Of a DNA stretch of 64,000 bases, positions 33,883-45,100 are shown one piece after another. Each line of letters begins with the position of its first letter. The stretch's first letter is position 1. The DNA is from CAYFNF01 sp964344485 (GTDB lineage Bacteria; Patescibacteriota; Patescibacteriia; UBA9570; XYC2-FULL-38-9), in the NCBI GenBank assembly GCA_964344485.1, contig CAYFNF010000001.1, positions 248,001 to 312,000 of the forward strand. Direction: 5' to 3'. The notes under the pieces are model-generated. The model was not told where the DNA came from, ran no database searches, and saw only the letters and a program-made list of their open reading frames with translations. The position numbers and the translations under genes were made by a program.

Positions 33883-33922
33883 TATAATCAGAGTAATGAA
33901 AAAATTAATCAAAACCGTATGA
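33883..33922 (+). promoter_or_regulatory. Promoter and 8-residue leader ORF overlapping the next start
   Basis: TATAAT at 33883 is followed seven bases later by an ATG (33896) encoding MKKLIKTV and stopping at TGA 33920-33922, which overlaps the main ATG (33919) as ATGA. This suggests leaderless translation of a short peptide coupled to the main gene. Confidence 0.5.
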
Positions 33923-35115
33923 AACACGTTCTAAGTATTCTTACTACGAGCGTACTGTTTTTTTGCATTGCAGTGAGTGCGAATGCAATTTCAGTTAACA
34001 CGCTTAACTGTTCATTCATTGATACCAATGACGGAAACACTAATGATTGGCAGCAGGTGAAACAGTGGTTAGTGAATAATGACGCAGCTGATATTGTAGG
34101 TACCACATACTATCTCGATGCTGATACTGAAGAGTGGACTACTACTGAACCAGAGGCCTACGTTATCTCCATGAACATGGACAAATGGGCAGATCTTACA
34201 AAGATGAAGACTTGTAACACCGGTGACTATATAAAATTCATGATGGTTCATACGAATCCGATGTTTTCGTATTACGATCATCAAGTCGGAGCGTTCTTTG
34301 AGTCATATGTACCAACCGCGGATGGTACATGGGTAGACTATCCTGCGGACTGGAATTACTGGATGGCATGGAAGATGCAAAAAGCTGATGAAACCGGAGC
34401 GATTACCTATTTTGCTGCAAATGTTGGTGTGAGCGCAGGGTCTCCAATGCAGCATGATGGCGGGCCAGATCTATACATATATGAAGAGAGCGAGGATGTT
34501 GAGTACGATGAAGCATCATTCGATCCATTTACTGATACACAGCTCGCTACAGTAGCAGTATCTGATGAGCCTGAAGGACCAGAAGAGGATTGGGAGTGTG
34601 ATGGAGAGACTTGCACATTAGCAAACCGTGATGATTATGCAGTTTCAGACATTGAGTTACAAGCATTTGAAGTCAAGCAAGGGATTACAAAACTGTTTAA
34701 GCACGCAGATTTCTCTCATACAGACATTGTACGTATGTCTGTTGCCATGATTAATGAGGATACACTTGGAGCAACAGGAGAGGGATATGGTTCAGCCACA
34801 GTAGACGAATCAGAGTCAGCGCTATACAAGTTTTCTAAACGTGGAGTACGAAAGGTAGGCAAGGTGAAAGGCACGCTAAAGAAGAAACACGTACGATTAA
34901 AATGGAATGCGTTTAAGAACAAGAAGCGCTATCAGGTACGAATCTATAACGTCGCTTCAGGCAAGCTAGTAAAAAATGTAAAAGGTGTTGTGAAGAAAAA
35001 GAAGACAGTCAAAGGCTTGAAGTCTGGTACTGAGTACCGTGCAGTGGTCCGTGCGAAGAAAAAGAACGGCAAGTTCTCCGCATGGTCTTCAGGATATAAG
35101 TTTACTACTAAGTAA
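33919..35115 (+). CDS. Exported protein with C-terminal lysine-rich FN3 domain
   Basis: 398 residues from ATG 33919. Signal peptide KHVLSILTTSVLFFCIAVSANA with an ANA site. The middle 200 residues are acidic with many Asp/Trp/Tyr and resemble a beta-sandwich. The last 90 residues form a fibronectin type III domain (VRLKWNAFKNKKRYQVRIYN...VKGLKSGTEYRAVVRAKKKNGKFSAWSSGYKFTTK) so rich in lysine that it must be strongly cationic. The same style of FN3 is found in the 61561 protein. Likely a surface protein. Confidence 0.7.
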   Translation: MKHVLSILTTSVLFFCIAVSANAISVNTLNCSFIDTNDGNTNDWQQVKQWLVNNDAADIVGTTYYLDADTEEWTTTEPEAYVISMNMDKWADLTKMKTCNTGDYIKFMMVHTNPMFSYYDHQVGAFFESYVPTADGTWVDYPADWNYWMAWKMQKADETGAITYFAANVGVSAGSPMQHDGGPDLYIYEESEDVEYDEASFDPFTDTQLATVAVSDEPEGPEEDWECDGETCTLANRDDYAVSDIELQAFEVKQGITKLFKHADFSHTDIVRMSVAMINEDTLGATGEGYGSATVDESESALYKFSKRGVRKVGKVKGTLKKKHVRLKWNAFKNKKRYQVRIYNVASGKLVKNVKGVVKKKKTVKGLKSGTEYRAVVRAKKKNGKFSAWSSGYKFTTK

Positions 35116-35128
35116 TTCTAGGTAGATT

Positions 35129-35160
35129 AAAAAAGCCCGGGCGCATTACCCGGGTTTTTG
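35129..35160. terminator. Bidirectional terminator
   Basis: A-run, CCCGGG-CGCATTA-CCCGGG, T-run between convergent genes. Confidence 0.9.
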
Positions 35161-35172
35161 TTTATGCAATTG

Positions 35173-36179
35173 TCACTGGGCCTTTTGAATGGACGCAACC
35201 ACTTGCGCAACATCATCAAGTGTCTCTACACGTACAAGTTGTGAACGGAAGTCCGCAGCGTGAGGGATCCCTTTAATGTACCACGGCAGGACTTTGCGGA
35301 TGTTCCGTAATCCGAAATTCGGATGGTGTGCTACCGCGAGTTCCGCATGCTCCTGCATACACTGCAATACCTCCTGTATAGTTGGGGTAGTATACGCACC
35401 GGTCTCCAAGTATTCTTTAATCTGCTTTCCGATCCACGGTCGTCCAAATGTTCCTCGTGCTAGTGCGATGCCGTCTGCGCCAGTGTATTCTAATGCGTCT
35501 TTAGCTTGCTCTGGTGAGTGCGCGCTTCCAGAGGTGGTTACTATAAACGGTACGAGTGATTTTGCTTCTTTTATACACTCTAAATCTGGACCTCCTTCAT
35601 ACGGCCGTTCAAATGACCGACCGTGAATACAGAGCGCTGCTAATGGAAGGTCTGCAATTACAGCACAGAATTCACGGACGTGTACGTTCTTGTACTGTAC
35701 GCGGGTTTTCACTGAAACTGGAATAGCTCCATCAACACCTTCCAGAGTTGCTTGAATGATTTTTTTACTCAGAGAGAGATCTTCAAGTAGGGCACATCCA
35801 CCACCTTGCTTTGCTACTTTCGGCGCTGGGNNNNNNNNNNCACGCCGCCGCCGTGTTTAAAAACTTTTTTAGCTGGGCAGCCAAAGTTAATATCCACTCC
35901 ATCAAAGCCAAGTTCTACGATTTTCGCAGCTGCTTCACGAAAGTAGTCTGGATTGGACCCAAAGAGTTGCGCGATAATCGGTCGTTCCGTGTCATCAAAA
36001 TCCAACATAGCCACGGTTTTTTTACTACCGTGGTGTAGTGCGTCTACAGAGACAAACTCTGGAAACACTATGTCAGCGTAGTAGCGTTTTATAATTTGGC
36101 GATATGCTTTATTGGTCACGCCACTCATGGGCGCAAGATAGATCAGTGGTTTCGGAAGTTCGTTCCAGATGTTCTTCAT
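35173..36179 (-). CDS. dus: tRNA-dihydrouridine synthase (interrupted by assembly gap)
   Basis: FMN enzyme reducing uridines in tRNA D-loops. The N-terminal part (to the gap) shows PLIYLAPMSGVTNKAYRQIIKRYYADIVFPEFVS and DGVDINFGCPAKKVFKHGGG. After the gap come IPVSVKTR, the IHGRSFERPYEG segment and GADGIALARGTFGRPWIGKQI. The two pieces read in different frames because the gap length is arbitrary. Odd point: after the gap the reading frame again gives PAPKVAKQGGGCALLED, a second version of the GCPAKKVFKHGGG motif that should occur once. The enzyme is certain, its exact sequence is not. Confidence 0.9.
35831..35840. other. Assembly gap (10 N) in dus
   Basis: Ten N inside the dus gene, between two versions of the active-site motif. 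Confidence 0.95.
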
Positions 36180-36211
36180 ACGTTTGTAGTTCTGTTCAGC
36201 TGAATAGAACC

Positions 36212-37600
36212 TTATACTTTCAGTACTGGCCCTTCATCTGTATCCTCAACATGAAAGCCACATGCAGTGATTTGGTCGCGCAGTGCGTCTGCAGTGGAGT
36301 AGTCCTTATTTTTTCGTGCTTGCTCGCGCTGTTCTACCAGTTTTCGTACATCATCTCCAGCTGCAGCGATTTTTTGTTGGAGCTCATCGGCGCGTTCTAG
36401 AATAGATAGTCCGAGAATCGAGTCCATGAATGCGACGGTTTGTCGTTTTACACCTTCTGGTGAATCTGATTTTACTACTTCCCATAACACTGCAAGCGCT
36501 TGCGGCATATTCAAGTCATCATGTATTGCAGCCATGAATTTCTCTTTGCTTTGTTCGTCGACTGCGCCATTGGTCTCTTCCCATTCTGATGCGAGTGAAA
36601 CGAGCTTCTGTAGTGCATGTTGCGCATTCTCTAGTGCTTCCCATGTAAAGTTCAATTTAGAACGGTAGTGTGCGCCAAGTGTGAAGTAGCGATACGCAAG
36701 CGGGTCAAACCCTTTGTCAATGACAGTTTGTAGTGTAATGAAGTTCCCTTCTGATTTGCCCATGCGCCCTTCTTGTACCAACAAGAAGTCTGCATGCATC
36801 CAAAATCGCACAAACGGTTCGCCTGTCGCTGCTTCGGATTGCGCTATTTCATTCGTGTGGTGTACAGGTATATGGTCCACGCCCCCAGTGTGTATATCCA
36901 GAGTGTTTCCTAAGTATTTCATGGACATGGCGGAGCACTCTAGGTGCCATCCAGGGAATCCTTTCCCCCATGGAGAGTCCCATTCCATAGCACGTTGCGA
37001 ATCAGTCGGTGAGAACTTCCATAATGCAAAGTCAGTAGAGCTTTTCTTTTCTTGGTTTTTCTCAACACGCGCTCCTTCTTGTAATCCTTCAATATCCAGC
37101 TGCGCCATAGCACCATACGAATCAAATTTACCTGTATCAAAATAGATTCCGTCCGAGGTCTCATACGTGTATCCGTTCTTTTCTAACTGCTTGATTAATT
37201 GAACCTGCTCTTCAATATGGTCTGTTGCTTTAGGCATGGTCTCTGGTAAGTCGATATTCAACGCTGTTGCATTATCTGTAAATGCCTGCGTATAGAACTC
37301 TGCAATCTCCCATGCAGTTTTACCTTCGCGTTTCGCGCCAGCTTCCATTTTATCCTCCCCATCATCAGCGTCATCAGTTAAGTGCCCAACATCGGTGATA
37401 TTCATCACCATGTTTACGGTATAGTCGCTTGCTTCTAGTGCACGACGCAGCAGATCATTAAAGATGTAGGTTCGCAGGTTGCCGATATGCGCGTAGTTAT
37501 ACACGGTCGGACCACAGGCATATAAAGAGACCGTGCCTTGCTGCTGAGAGGTGAACGGTTCTTTTTTTCGAGTAAGGGTATTATAGAATTGTAGAGACAT
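36212..37600 (-). CDS. cysS: Cysteinyl-tRNA synthetase
   Basis: 462 residues from ATG 37600; the frame is open further upstream but homologues begin MSLQFYNTLTRKKEPF. Class I signature YACGPTVYNYAHIGNLRTYIFND, zinc/cysteine-binding FPGWHLECSAMS and HTGGVDHIPVHHTNEIAQ, and a KMSKS loop that reads GRMGKSEGN instead of KMSKSLGN. The C-terminal helical domain ends in REQARKNKDYSTADALRDQI as in other CysRS. Eleven bases downstream of corA on the same strand. Confidence 0.95.
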   Translation of the reverse strand: MSLQFYNTLTRKKEPFTSQQQGTVSLYACGPTVYNYAHIGNLRTYIFNDLLRRALEASDYTVNMVMNITDVGHLTDDADDGEDKMEAGAKREGKTAWEIAEFYTQAFTDNATALNIDLPETMPKATDHIEEQVQLIKQLEKNGYTYETSDGIYFDTGKFDSYGAMAQLDIEGLQEGARVEKNQEKKSSTDFALWKFSPTDSQRAMEWDSPWGKGFPGWHLECSAMSMKYLGNTLDIHTGGVDHIPVHHTNEIAQSEAATGEPFVRFWMHADFLLVQEGRMGKSEGNFITLQTVIDKGFDPLAYRYFTLGAHYRSKLNFTWEALENAQHALQKLVSLASEWEETNGAVDEQSKEKFMAAIHDDLNMPQALAVLWEVVKSDSPEGVKRQTVAFMDSILGLSILERADELQQKIAAAGDDVRKLVEQREQARKNKDYSTADALRDQITACGFHVEDTDEGPVLKV

Positions 37601-37610
37601 GTGTGTGATA

Positions 37611-38552
37611 TTAACGCAGCCACTTTCTCCAGATGATCCAGAACATGATACCTGAGACTCCCATAATAATTGCAATCAGTCCCCAGAAGCCGAGTGGGTG
37701 CTCCTGCAGTGGAATGCGATATGCATTCATTCCAAAGATGCCAGCGAGCACACTCGCAGGCAGCAGTACCACAGAGAATAGAGTGAGAGTCTTCATGATG
37801 TCGTTCAACGTATGTGACACCATGGATTCATTTGCGTCTTCCAGTGCTTCAATAATTTCTTTGTATGATTCTAACGCTTCCCAGATTTCATTCGAGTAGT
37901 CGATGATTTCATTGAAATGCAGATGATGCTTGATGTAAAAGACCGGGCGTTCATGGTGCTCGTGCTTCAAGATATGCGACACAATTGGAGCGTGCCCTCG
38001 CATGGCTTTTCGTAGGTCAGTAATATTTCTACGAGTGATCAGAATGTCTTTAACAATTTCACGAGAGTTATTGTTATCCGAGAAGATCGTTTTCTTTAAT
38101 TTATCGAGTTCGTCGTTGATATCATCGATTGTTGGGTAAGTAAATTCGAGTAACTTACTTAACAGTTGTGATAAGAGGTATTCACTATTTGACTCAAGCA
38201 GGCGATGTCGTTCATGTTCGTCTTTTGTACATCGTTCATATAAGCCAGCAATTGGAGGTAGCGTTCCTTGATGTACGGTGATGACAAAGTGCTTACCAAT
38301 AAAGAAATCAATCTCATCAATAGTAATGGAGCGGGTCTTTTTATTATAGAGCGGTACTAATAGGTCCAGATAGATGTACTGTTCACGTTTTACTAGCTTG
38401 GATCGTTCAGTATTGCCCCATGCTTCACTGACATCTCGTTCAGTAATAAACTTAAACAGGTTTTGTAGGTGTTGCCGATCTTCATGTGTTGGCTTGGTGA
38501 TATCAATCCATTGAAGATCTTTATTATTGTTTTCTAATACGCGTATACTCAT
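37611..38552 (-). CDS. corA: CorA-family magnesium/cobalt transporter
   Basis: 313 residues. A long cytoplasmic N-terminal domain is followed by two C-terminal membrane helices with the signature GMN at 274-276 (AGIFGMNAYRIPL) and a basic C-terminus (WRKWLR). Forms a pentameric Mg2+ channel. The first helix LFSVVLLPASVLAGIFGMN is typical. Divergent from the proline-rich protein gene. Confidence 0.92.
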   Translation of the reverse strand: MSIRVLENNNKDLQWIDITKPTHEDRQHLQNLFKFITERDVSEAWGNTERSKLVKREQYIYLDLLVPLYNKKTRSITIDEIDFFIGKHFVITVHQGTLPPIAGLYERCTKDEHERHRLLESNSEYLLSQLLSKLLEFTYPTIDDINDELDKLKKTIFSDNNNSREIVKDILITRRNITDLRKAMRGHAPIVSHILKHEHHERPVFYIKHHLHFNEIIDYSNEIWEALESYKEIIEALEDANESMVSHTLNDIMKTLTLFSVVLLPASVLAGIFGMNAYRIPLQEHPLGFWGLIAIIMGVSGIMFWIIWRKWLR

Positions 38553-38596
38553 GCACGTATTTTATCACATATTGCTATTGCCTCCAACGACGCTTG

Positions 38597-38625
38597 TTGA
38601 AGAATGTGTGAATTTATGCTATATT
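38597..38625 (+). promoter_or_regulatory. Promoter of the proline-rich protein and TraG-like ATPase
   Basis: TTGAAG, 17-base spacer, TATATT. Confidence 0.55.
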
Positions 38626-38659
38626 AAATACAGCAACTAGGGTTGTCTTTCTATTATTT

Positions 38660-39568
38660 ATGCCTGTAAACAAAAAGGAAAAGGACCATCTTGGAGATTT
38701 GCACCACACGGACAGTAGTGGCGGTCTTGGATTGCCACCGCTTCCTCAGGATGCGGGCATGATGCCGCCGGCTGCGAGTGCAGCACCTACTGAAGCACCA
38801 ACGCCAGCGTCACCCGACCCGCAAGCGCCAGCGTCACCAACAGAAGCTCCTGTTGCAGCACCTCCTGCGCCAGAAGCGACTCCATCAATCCCTGAACAAA
38901 CCCCTCAAGCACCAGAAATACCTACTCCAGCTCCAGAACAACCGTCAAAAGAAGAGCCGCCTGATATATTGGATGTGTTAGAAGTGCCAGAAGTGCCAAC
39001 ATATGGCCCACAAGAAACGCCAGATCCAGCACCAGAAGCGCCATCTCCAATGGCTCAACCCACCGAAACCCCGACACCAGAACCTCCACCTCCAAGTCCA
39101 GAGACACAAGCCACGCCGGATCAGCAGGAAGCCCAACCAGCGGTCATGCAAGTGGAGACACCGAGCGCAGCTGAAATACAACCTACAGGAGTAAAAGCTA
39201 AGAAGAAAAAGAAGGCCGCAGTAGCAGCAGCTCCGCAGGATGATTCGCAAAAAACCAAAACGCGCCAAGAGATCGAGGAAGTGCTTTCAGAAGGATTGAG
39301 TGAACTCTATCAGACTATGACCCCGCAAGAACAAGAGCAGTTTAGGAAGAAAGGTGAATTAGCAGCGACTTCGATTGAGCAGATGGTCACTTCATTCAAA
39401 GCAACTGCAAAGAAAGTGATTGAAGTAATTCGTGGATGGCTTTCAACAATTCCTCGAGTGAATAAATACTTTTTAGAACAAGAGAGCAAGCTGAAGACGG
39501 ATGAAATCATGAAGCTACAACGACGCTATAAAAAGGATCAGCGTCTGAAGAAGATTCGAATGGAATAA
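38660..39568 (+). CDS. Proline-rich protein with small C-terminal helical domain
   Basis: 302 residues. Residues 20-180 are a disordered Pro/Ala/Glu/Thr-rich linker with repeated PTPAPE/PEAPSP blocks. Residues 200-302 are helical and charged (KTRQEIEEVLSEGLSELYQTMTPQEQEQFRKKGELAATSIEQMVTSFKATAKKVIEVIRGWLSTIPRVNKYFLEQESKLKTDEIMKL). It sits ten bases before the TraG-like ATPase, and this pairing is common in CPR genomes, so it is probably a partner of that machine. No signal peptide. Confidence 0.65.
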   Translation: MPVNKKEKDHLGDLHHTDSSGGLGLPPLPQDAGMMPPAASAAPTEAPTPASPDPQAPASPTEAPVAAPPAPEATPSIPEQTPQAPEIPTPAPEQPSKEEPPDILDVLEVPEVPTYGPQETPDPAPEAPSPMAQPTETPTPEPPPPSPETQATPDQQEAQPAVMQVETPSAAEIQPTGVKAKKKKKAAVAAAPQDDSQKTKTRQEIEEVLSEGLSELYQTMTPQEQEQFRKKGELAATSIEQMVTSFKATAKKVIEVIRGWLSTIPRVNKYFLEQESKLKTDEIMKLQRRYKKDQRLKKIRME

Positions 39569-39578
39569 GCCGGAGGGT

Positions 39579-42120
39579 ATGCTAGATTTTTTTATTAATT
39601 GGATCACCGGAGCGAATATCATCGTAGTGTTAGTGCTATACACTGTATGCTCGCTCTTGTTGCTCTTTGTGGTGTTGATGATCATACGGAAAGTGTTGCA
39701 CCGTATCATGAGGCATGGAAAATCGTTTCGCATGGTCGTGCTCATGCTTACTATTCCCAAAGAAGGGCAAGATGAAGATGGGACTGGAATCAACCTAGAA
39801 CAGATCAAAGAGAAGATCTCAGTTGCTGAGACATTCTTTTCCACTATGGGTGGAATGAAAGCGCAGAAAGGGTGGAGAACGTTTTGGCTTGGTCGTAGTG
39901 ACCATTTTTCTTTAGAGATTGTTGCAGATAAAGAAGGGCTTGTTACATTTTACGCCGTGGTCCCACGTCGTTTACAGCAGTACTTTGAGCAACAGATTCA
40001 TGCGCAGTACGAGACAGCAGAAATAGTTGAAGTTGAGGACTATAATATTTTTGAAGCGCAAGGGGTCGTAGTTGGTGCGACATTATCGTTAGAGAAAAGT
40101 CAGATTTTTTCATTGAACACATATGACGAGATGGAGTCTGACCCTCTGAATGCGTTAACCAACGTGATGTCTAAGTTTGAGAAAGAAGAAGGTGCGGCGA
40201 TTCAGTATGTGATACGCTCTGCACGACCAGAATGGCATCGGCTTCCAACTAAAGTAGCGCGAACCATGCAGCAAGGGAAGCGTGCGGACCAAGCGTATAA
40301 GGAAGTCACCTCCAATATCATCTCAAAAGCGTTTCGAGAGTTCCACAAAGGGTTTTTACAGCGCGCTAACAAACAAGATCAGGGTATAGACCCTAAGACT
40401 GAGCGAGAGTATCGCCTCTCTCCAATGGAAGAAGAGGTGGTAAAGAAGCTGGAGGAGAAGAATTCACGATCTGGATTTGATGTGAACATTCGTTTAGTGG
40501 TCTCAGCAGCAACAAAAGAGATCGCGACGTTTAAGCTACAGAATATGCTGAATGCGTTTACGCAATATGCGGAGTATACGTACGGGAATAAATTCGTTGC
40601 ATCTAAACCAGCAGAGAGTGAAGAAATTATAAATAATTTCATCCACCGGCATTTTATTGAAAAGGGCAGCTACGTGCTGAACACCAAGGAGATGTCGTCG
40701 CTGTGGCATCTGCCGCTTCCAAATACTGAGACACCAAATATACGATGGCTCATGGCACGCAAGTCAGCTCCACCATCGAATATGCCGAAAGAGGGTATTA
40801 TGATCGGAGAAGTACGCTATCGTGGACAGAATACTATGGTGCGTATTAAGCGAGAGGATCGACGTCGGCATATGTACATCATCGGTAAATCTGGTTCTGG
40901 TAAATCCGTGATGTTAACGTATATGGCGATTCAGGATATTCAGAACGGTGAAGGAGTCGGCATCATTGATCCGCATGGTGATTTGGTGGACGACATCCTG
41001 CCACACATACCAAAAGAGCGAGCGGACGACGTGATCTACTTTGATCCGTCTGATATCGAGCGGCCGATGGGCTTGAACATGTTGGAGTACGACAATGATG
41101 AGCAGCGAGACTTTGCGGTGCAGGAGATGGTAGCGATTTTCTATAAGTTGTTTGGGGAAGAGATGATCGGTCCAATGTTTGAGCACTATATGCGTAACTC
41201 CATGTTGGCATTAATGGAAGATAAAGAGGCGGGTGCAACATTGATTGAGATCCCACGTATGTTTACCGACGATAGCTTCAGAAAAGAGAAGGTAGATAAA
41301 GTGAAGAACATGATCGTGAAGACATTCTGGGAGCAAGAGTATGAACAGTCACAAGCCGGACAACAAGCTGCTGACATGCTTTCCTATGTGATCTCCAAGA
41401 TCGGTCGATTCCTGACTAATGACATGATGCGTAACATTATCGGGCAGTCTCAGTCTGCGTTCAATTTGCGAGATGTCATGGATAACCAGAAAATTTTACT
41501 TGTGAATCTCAAAAGGAAAAGTTGGTGAAGTGAATGCTTCACTGTTGGGATTGATTTTCGTCTCGAAGATTCAGATGGCAGCTATGGCACGTGCAGATAT
41601 GGCAAAGTCTGAACGAAAAGATTTTTACCTGTATATGGATGAGTTCCAGAATTTTATTACTGACTCCATTGCGACCATTCTCTCTGAGGCACGTAAGTAC
41701 TTATTAAATTTAGTGATGGCGCATCAGTATGTGAGCCAGCTAGTGAAAGACAATGATACCAAGACTCGAGACGCTGTATTTGGTAATGCTGGTACTATGG
41801 TGTCGTTTCGTGTGGGCGCTGAAGATGCAGAGGTGTTAGAAAAAGAATTCGCACCTGTATTTGACCAGAACGATATTATTAATGTGGAGAAGTATACTGC
41901 AAATACCAAGCTGCTGATTGACAATACCGCTTCTCGACCGTTTAATATGGCGACTATTATGCCCCCAGAAGGAGATAAGAATATGGCAGCGTCGCTCAAG
42001 GAGCTTTCGCGCTTGAAGTACGGCCGTGATCGAGCAGTAGTAGAAGAAGATATCAAGGAGCGCGCCCGCTGGGATCTGCTCGGTGGCGGTGGTCCAGCTG
42101 GCCCAGAATCGTTCATATAA
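39579..42120 (+). CDS. TraG/VirD4-like membrane ATPase (frameshifted)
   Basis: About 845 residues once the frame is repaired. One N-terminal membrane helix, a large domain of about 370 residues, then a P-loop motor: YIIGKSGSGKSVML (about 435-448), Walker B GVGIIDPHGDLVDD, a QAGQQAADMLSYVISKIGRF segment, DEFQNF (Walker-like third motif), SEARKYLLNLVMAHQ. It resembles type IV secretion coupling/TrwB-type ATPases found across CPR. The frame breaks near 41510: ILLVNL is followed by KRKSW-stop, while +1 gives KGKVGEVNASLL, the family continuation. The missing Ser suggests loss of one TC of a CTCTCA. A DNA or protein export role is inferred. Confidence 0.85.
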
Positions 42121-42182
42121 TGTCACATTGCAAGTTCTGTAAAACCGCTCTATAATAGGGCGGCTTTATTATACGAAAACAT

Positions 42183-45100
42183 ATGAAAACAAAAACGTTT
42201 ATTTCCAAGTGGTCCCACTTCTTTATTACGCGATACAAGACTACGATATTAATGATGGTTGCGGTTTCTATTGTTGGTATTTGGGGTGTATATAACAATC
42301 AGCGACAGGATTTTCCAGCACTGAATTCAAATTTTATTACCGTACAAGCAACGTATATCGGAGCGTCAGCTGAAGATGTTGAACAAGAGGTGATTATTCC
42401 TATCGAGCAAGCGCTGACTGGGGTAGAGAATGTAAAGAACATGCGATCCAGAGCACAGCAGCACAGCGGCTTTATCTTTTTAGAGATGAACGACAGTGAT
42501 GGTATTGAAGCCATTGCTGAAGAGGTCAGTAGTGATGTGACTAGCACTCCGCTTCCAGTAGACGTGGAAACTGAAGTACAGGTCTATGATGTCATTGGAC
42601 CTTCGTTGGTGTATGCATTGACTAGCGAAGAGAAGACACAGAACGACATGTTGGCGTACTCTGAAGAGATTCAGGGCCGATTAGCAGCAGCGTCGGTTGA
42701 TATAAAAGAGGTAGAGGTGCTGCCAGATAATGAATTTGAAGTTCGGATTGAATACGATGCAGATGCACTCGAGGACAATGGACTTACCAGCCAGCAAGTC
42801 ACGGATGCAATTCAGTCTTCGTTAACATCTCTGCCCGGAGGAGCAGTTACTACTGAAGACCAAGAGACGTTGGCAATTACTATTCAACCGACCATCTCTA
42901 CCTTAGATGAATTGAAAGATCTCGAGATCCAAGATGTCCGTTTAGAAGATCTTGCTACGATTATTCGACGACCCAAGCAGCATGATGCAATTACCTTTGC
43001 CGGGTTTCTTTTAGATGGAGAGCCGGTCTCTCGTGAAGCAGTCTATCTCTTTGTATATAAGAACGATGACGGAGATGTGATTCGCATTGCAGAAGCTATA
43101 GAGGAAGAGATTGCGGCCATTGAGCAGGATGAGATTCTTCCCGAGGAAATCGCGATTTCGAATATTTACGATAACTCGACCTATGTCCGCAAGCAGATAG
43201 AAGATTTAGTGCGAAATGGTTGGCTAGGATTGATTTTGATCCTCGCAGTATTGATGTTGTTTATCAACTTCCGCACAGGATTCATCGTTGCGTTTATTAT
43301 TCCATTCGCATTCTTAGCAACGCTGGGAATACTGTACGGGCTTGGATTCACCATTAATATTTTGACGTTATTTGGGCTGTTGCTCGTTCTTGGTATATTG
43401 GTAGACAACGCGATCGTGATTGCAGAGGGGATCATGTATCACATTGAGCGTGGACAGATGCGGTTGGAAGCCGTGTTAACGACCATGAAGAACCTCGGTC
43501 CGGCTGTGACGGCAGCAACGGTTACTACGATTGTCGTTTTCATACCATTTGCCATGATCGGTGGCTTGATCGGCGAGTTCATGCGGTTCATTCCGTATAC
43601 GATTATCATTATGTTAATCGTATCGTACTTCCTTGCGATTACTGTCACTCCGCTACTCTCTCGATTCATCATGCGGCAAGAGACCCGAGAAGAACGACGT
43701 TCAAAGAAATTAACCAAACTACAAGTTGCGTTNNNNNNNNNNNNNNNNNGATTCCTGCGCTGATTCATTACGGACAGAAGAGCATCGATCGCTTTGAAGA
43801 CTTCCATGCATTTCTCTGTGAGCGTATCCATCGGCGGTTCTGGACCAAGATTGTCGTTGTGGTGTGTGCAGTAGTGCTTGTGGGCGTGAGCATTGGACAG
43901 TTTGCCGCGAAACAAGAGTTTGAACTCCTCCCTACTGTAGATGCGAATTCCATGACTCTGAATATAGATATTCCGGTCAATGTTGGGCAGGATGCTCGCA
44001 AGGATGCGATAGAGAGAATCATGGATGAAGTAATCCTGACCCCACATTTCCAAAGCTACTTTATCTTTGAAGGCGAGATTCTGATTGTGTACACAGAACC
44101 AGATGAGCGTGCTGACGGAATGGAGATATTCGAAATTCATACAGAGTTAGAGCAACGCATGGACGACGTCCAAGAAGAGATTGGAATTGAGGACTTGCGG
44201 ATTGTTACTGCTGTCATGGGAATTGGCCCTCCGAGCGAGGAGTATGATGTGGTGGTTGAGCTTCGAGGGAACTCGTTAACTGATTTAGAATCTGCAGCGG
44301 GTGACCTTGAGGAGTTCATGAACAGTCAGTCAGGGGTAGTTGAAGTTCGGAATTCTATGGTAGATGAGCAAGTACGTAGCATTGACGTGCAGCTGCAAGA
44401 TGACAAGCTACAAGAACACAGTATCAATCCGTTAGTTGCTGCAGGAGCTGTCAACGCTGTATTCTCTGATCAGGAGATCGGTTCGATTGTGATCCGCGAA
44501 GATGGTGTGTCTGACGATGTGATCGTAGCGTATAATGATGAGTCTAAGCAGTCTATTGATGATGTCAAAGAGATTGCTGTGGGAGTAACAAGTACATTCC
44601 CTCCAGAGATCGTAAGCGTGGACTCAGTTGCAGAGGTGCAAGAGATATCAAAACCGCAGTCGATTCAGCGATTGAATCAGTTGCGCTTAGTTGCGCTGAA
44701 AGCAAAAGTCGAGGAGGGTGCTGACACTCAAATAATCGAGGATGACATTGACGCGTATCTTGATGAGAATCTAGCGGAGTACAATTTAGAACCAACAGAG
44801 GTTGCATACGGTGGGCAGCTAGCGTCGCTATACGAAAATTACTCGAATTTAATGCTCGTGTTTATTATCGCCGTGATTGCCGTGTACTTGATATTGGTGT
44901 TCCAGTTTAACTCGTACGTTCAGCCTGGTTTAATTATGTTTACGGTTCCGTTGGCGTTGATCGGAGTCTTTCCAGCGATTTGGGCAATTGGATCTACATT
45001 GAATATGGTCTCCGGGTTGGGAATTATTGCGTTAGTTGGTATTGTGGTGAATGATGCAATTGTATTCGTGGATTACTTCAATCGGTTGCGGCGAGAGCAC

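Noticed and set aside
41500..41535. Programmed +1 frameshift in the TraG-like ATPase
   Set aside because: The family lacks such a mechanism as far as I know, and a missing dinucleotide in a CTCTC context explains it more simply.
42121..42182. Terminator between the TraG-like and RND genes
   Set aside because: The CCGC/GCGG stem is short and contains the TATAAT of the next promoter; either reading is weak.
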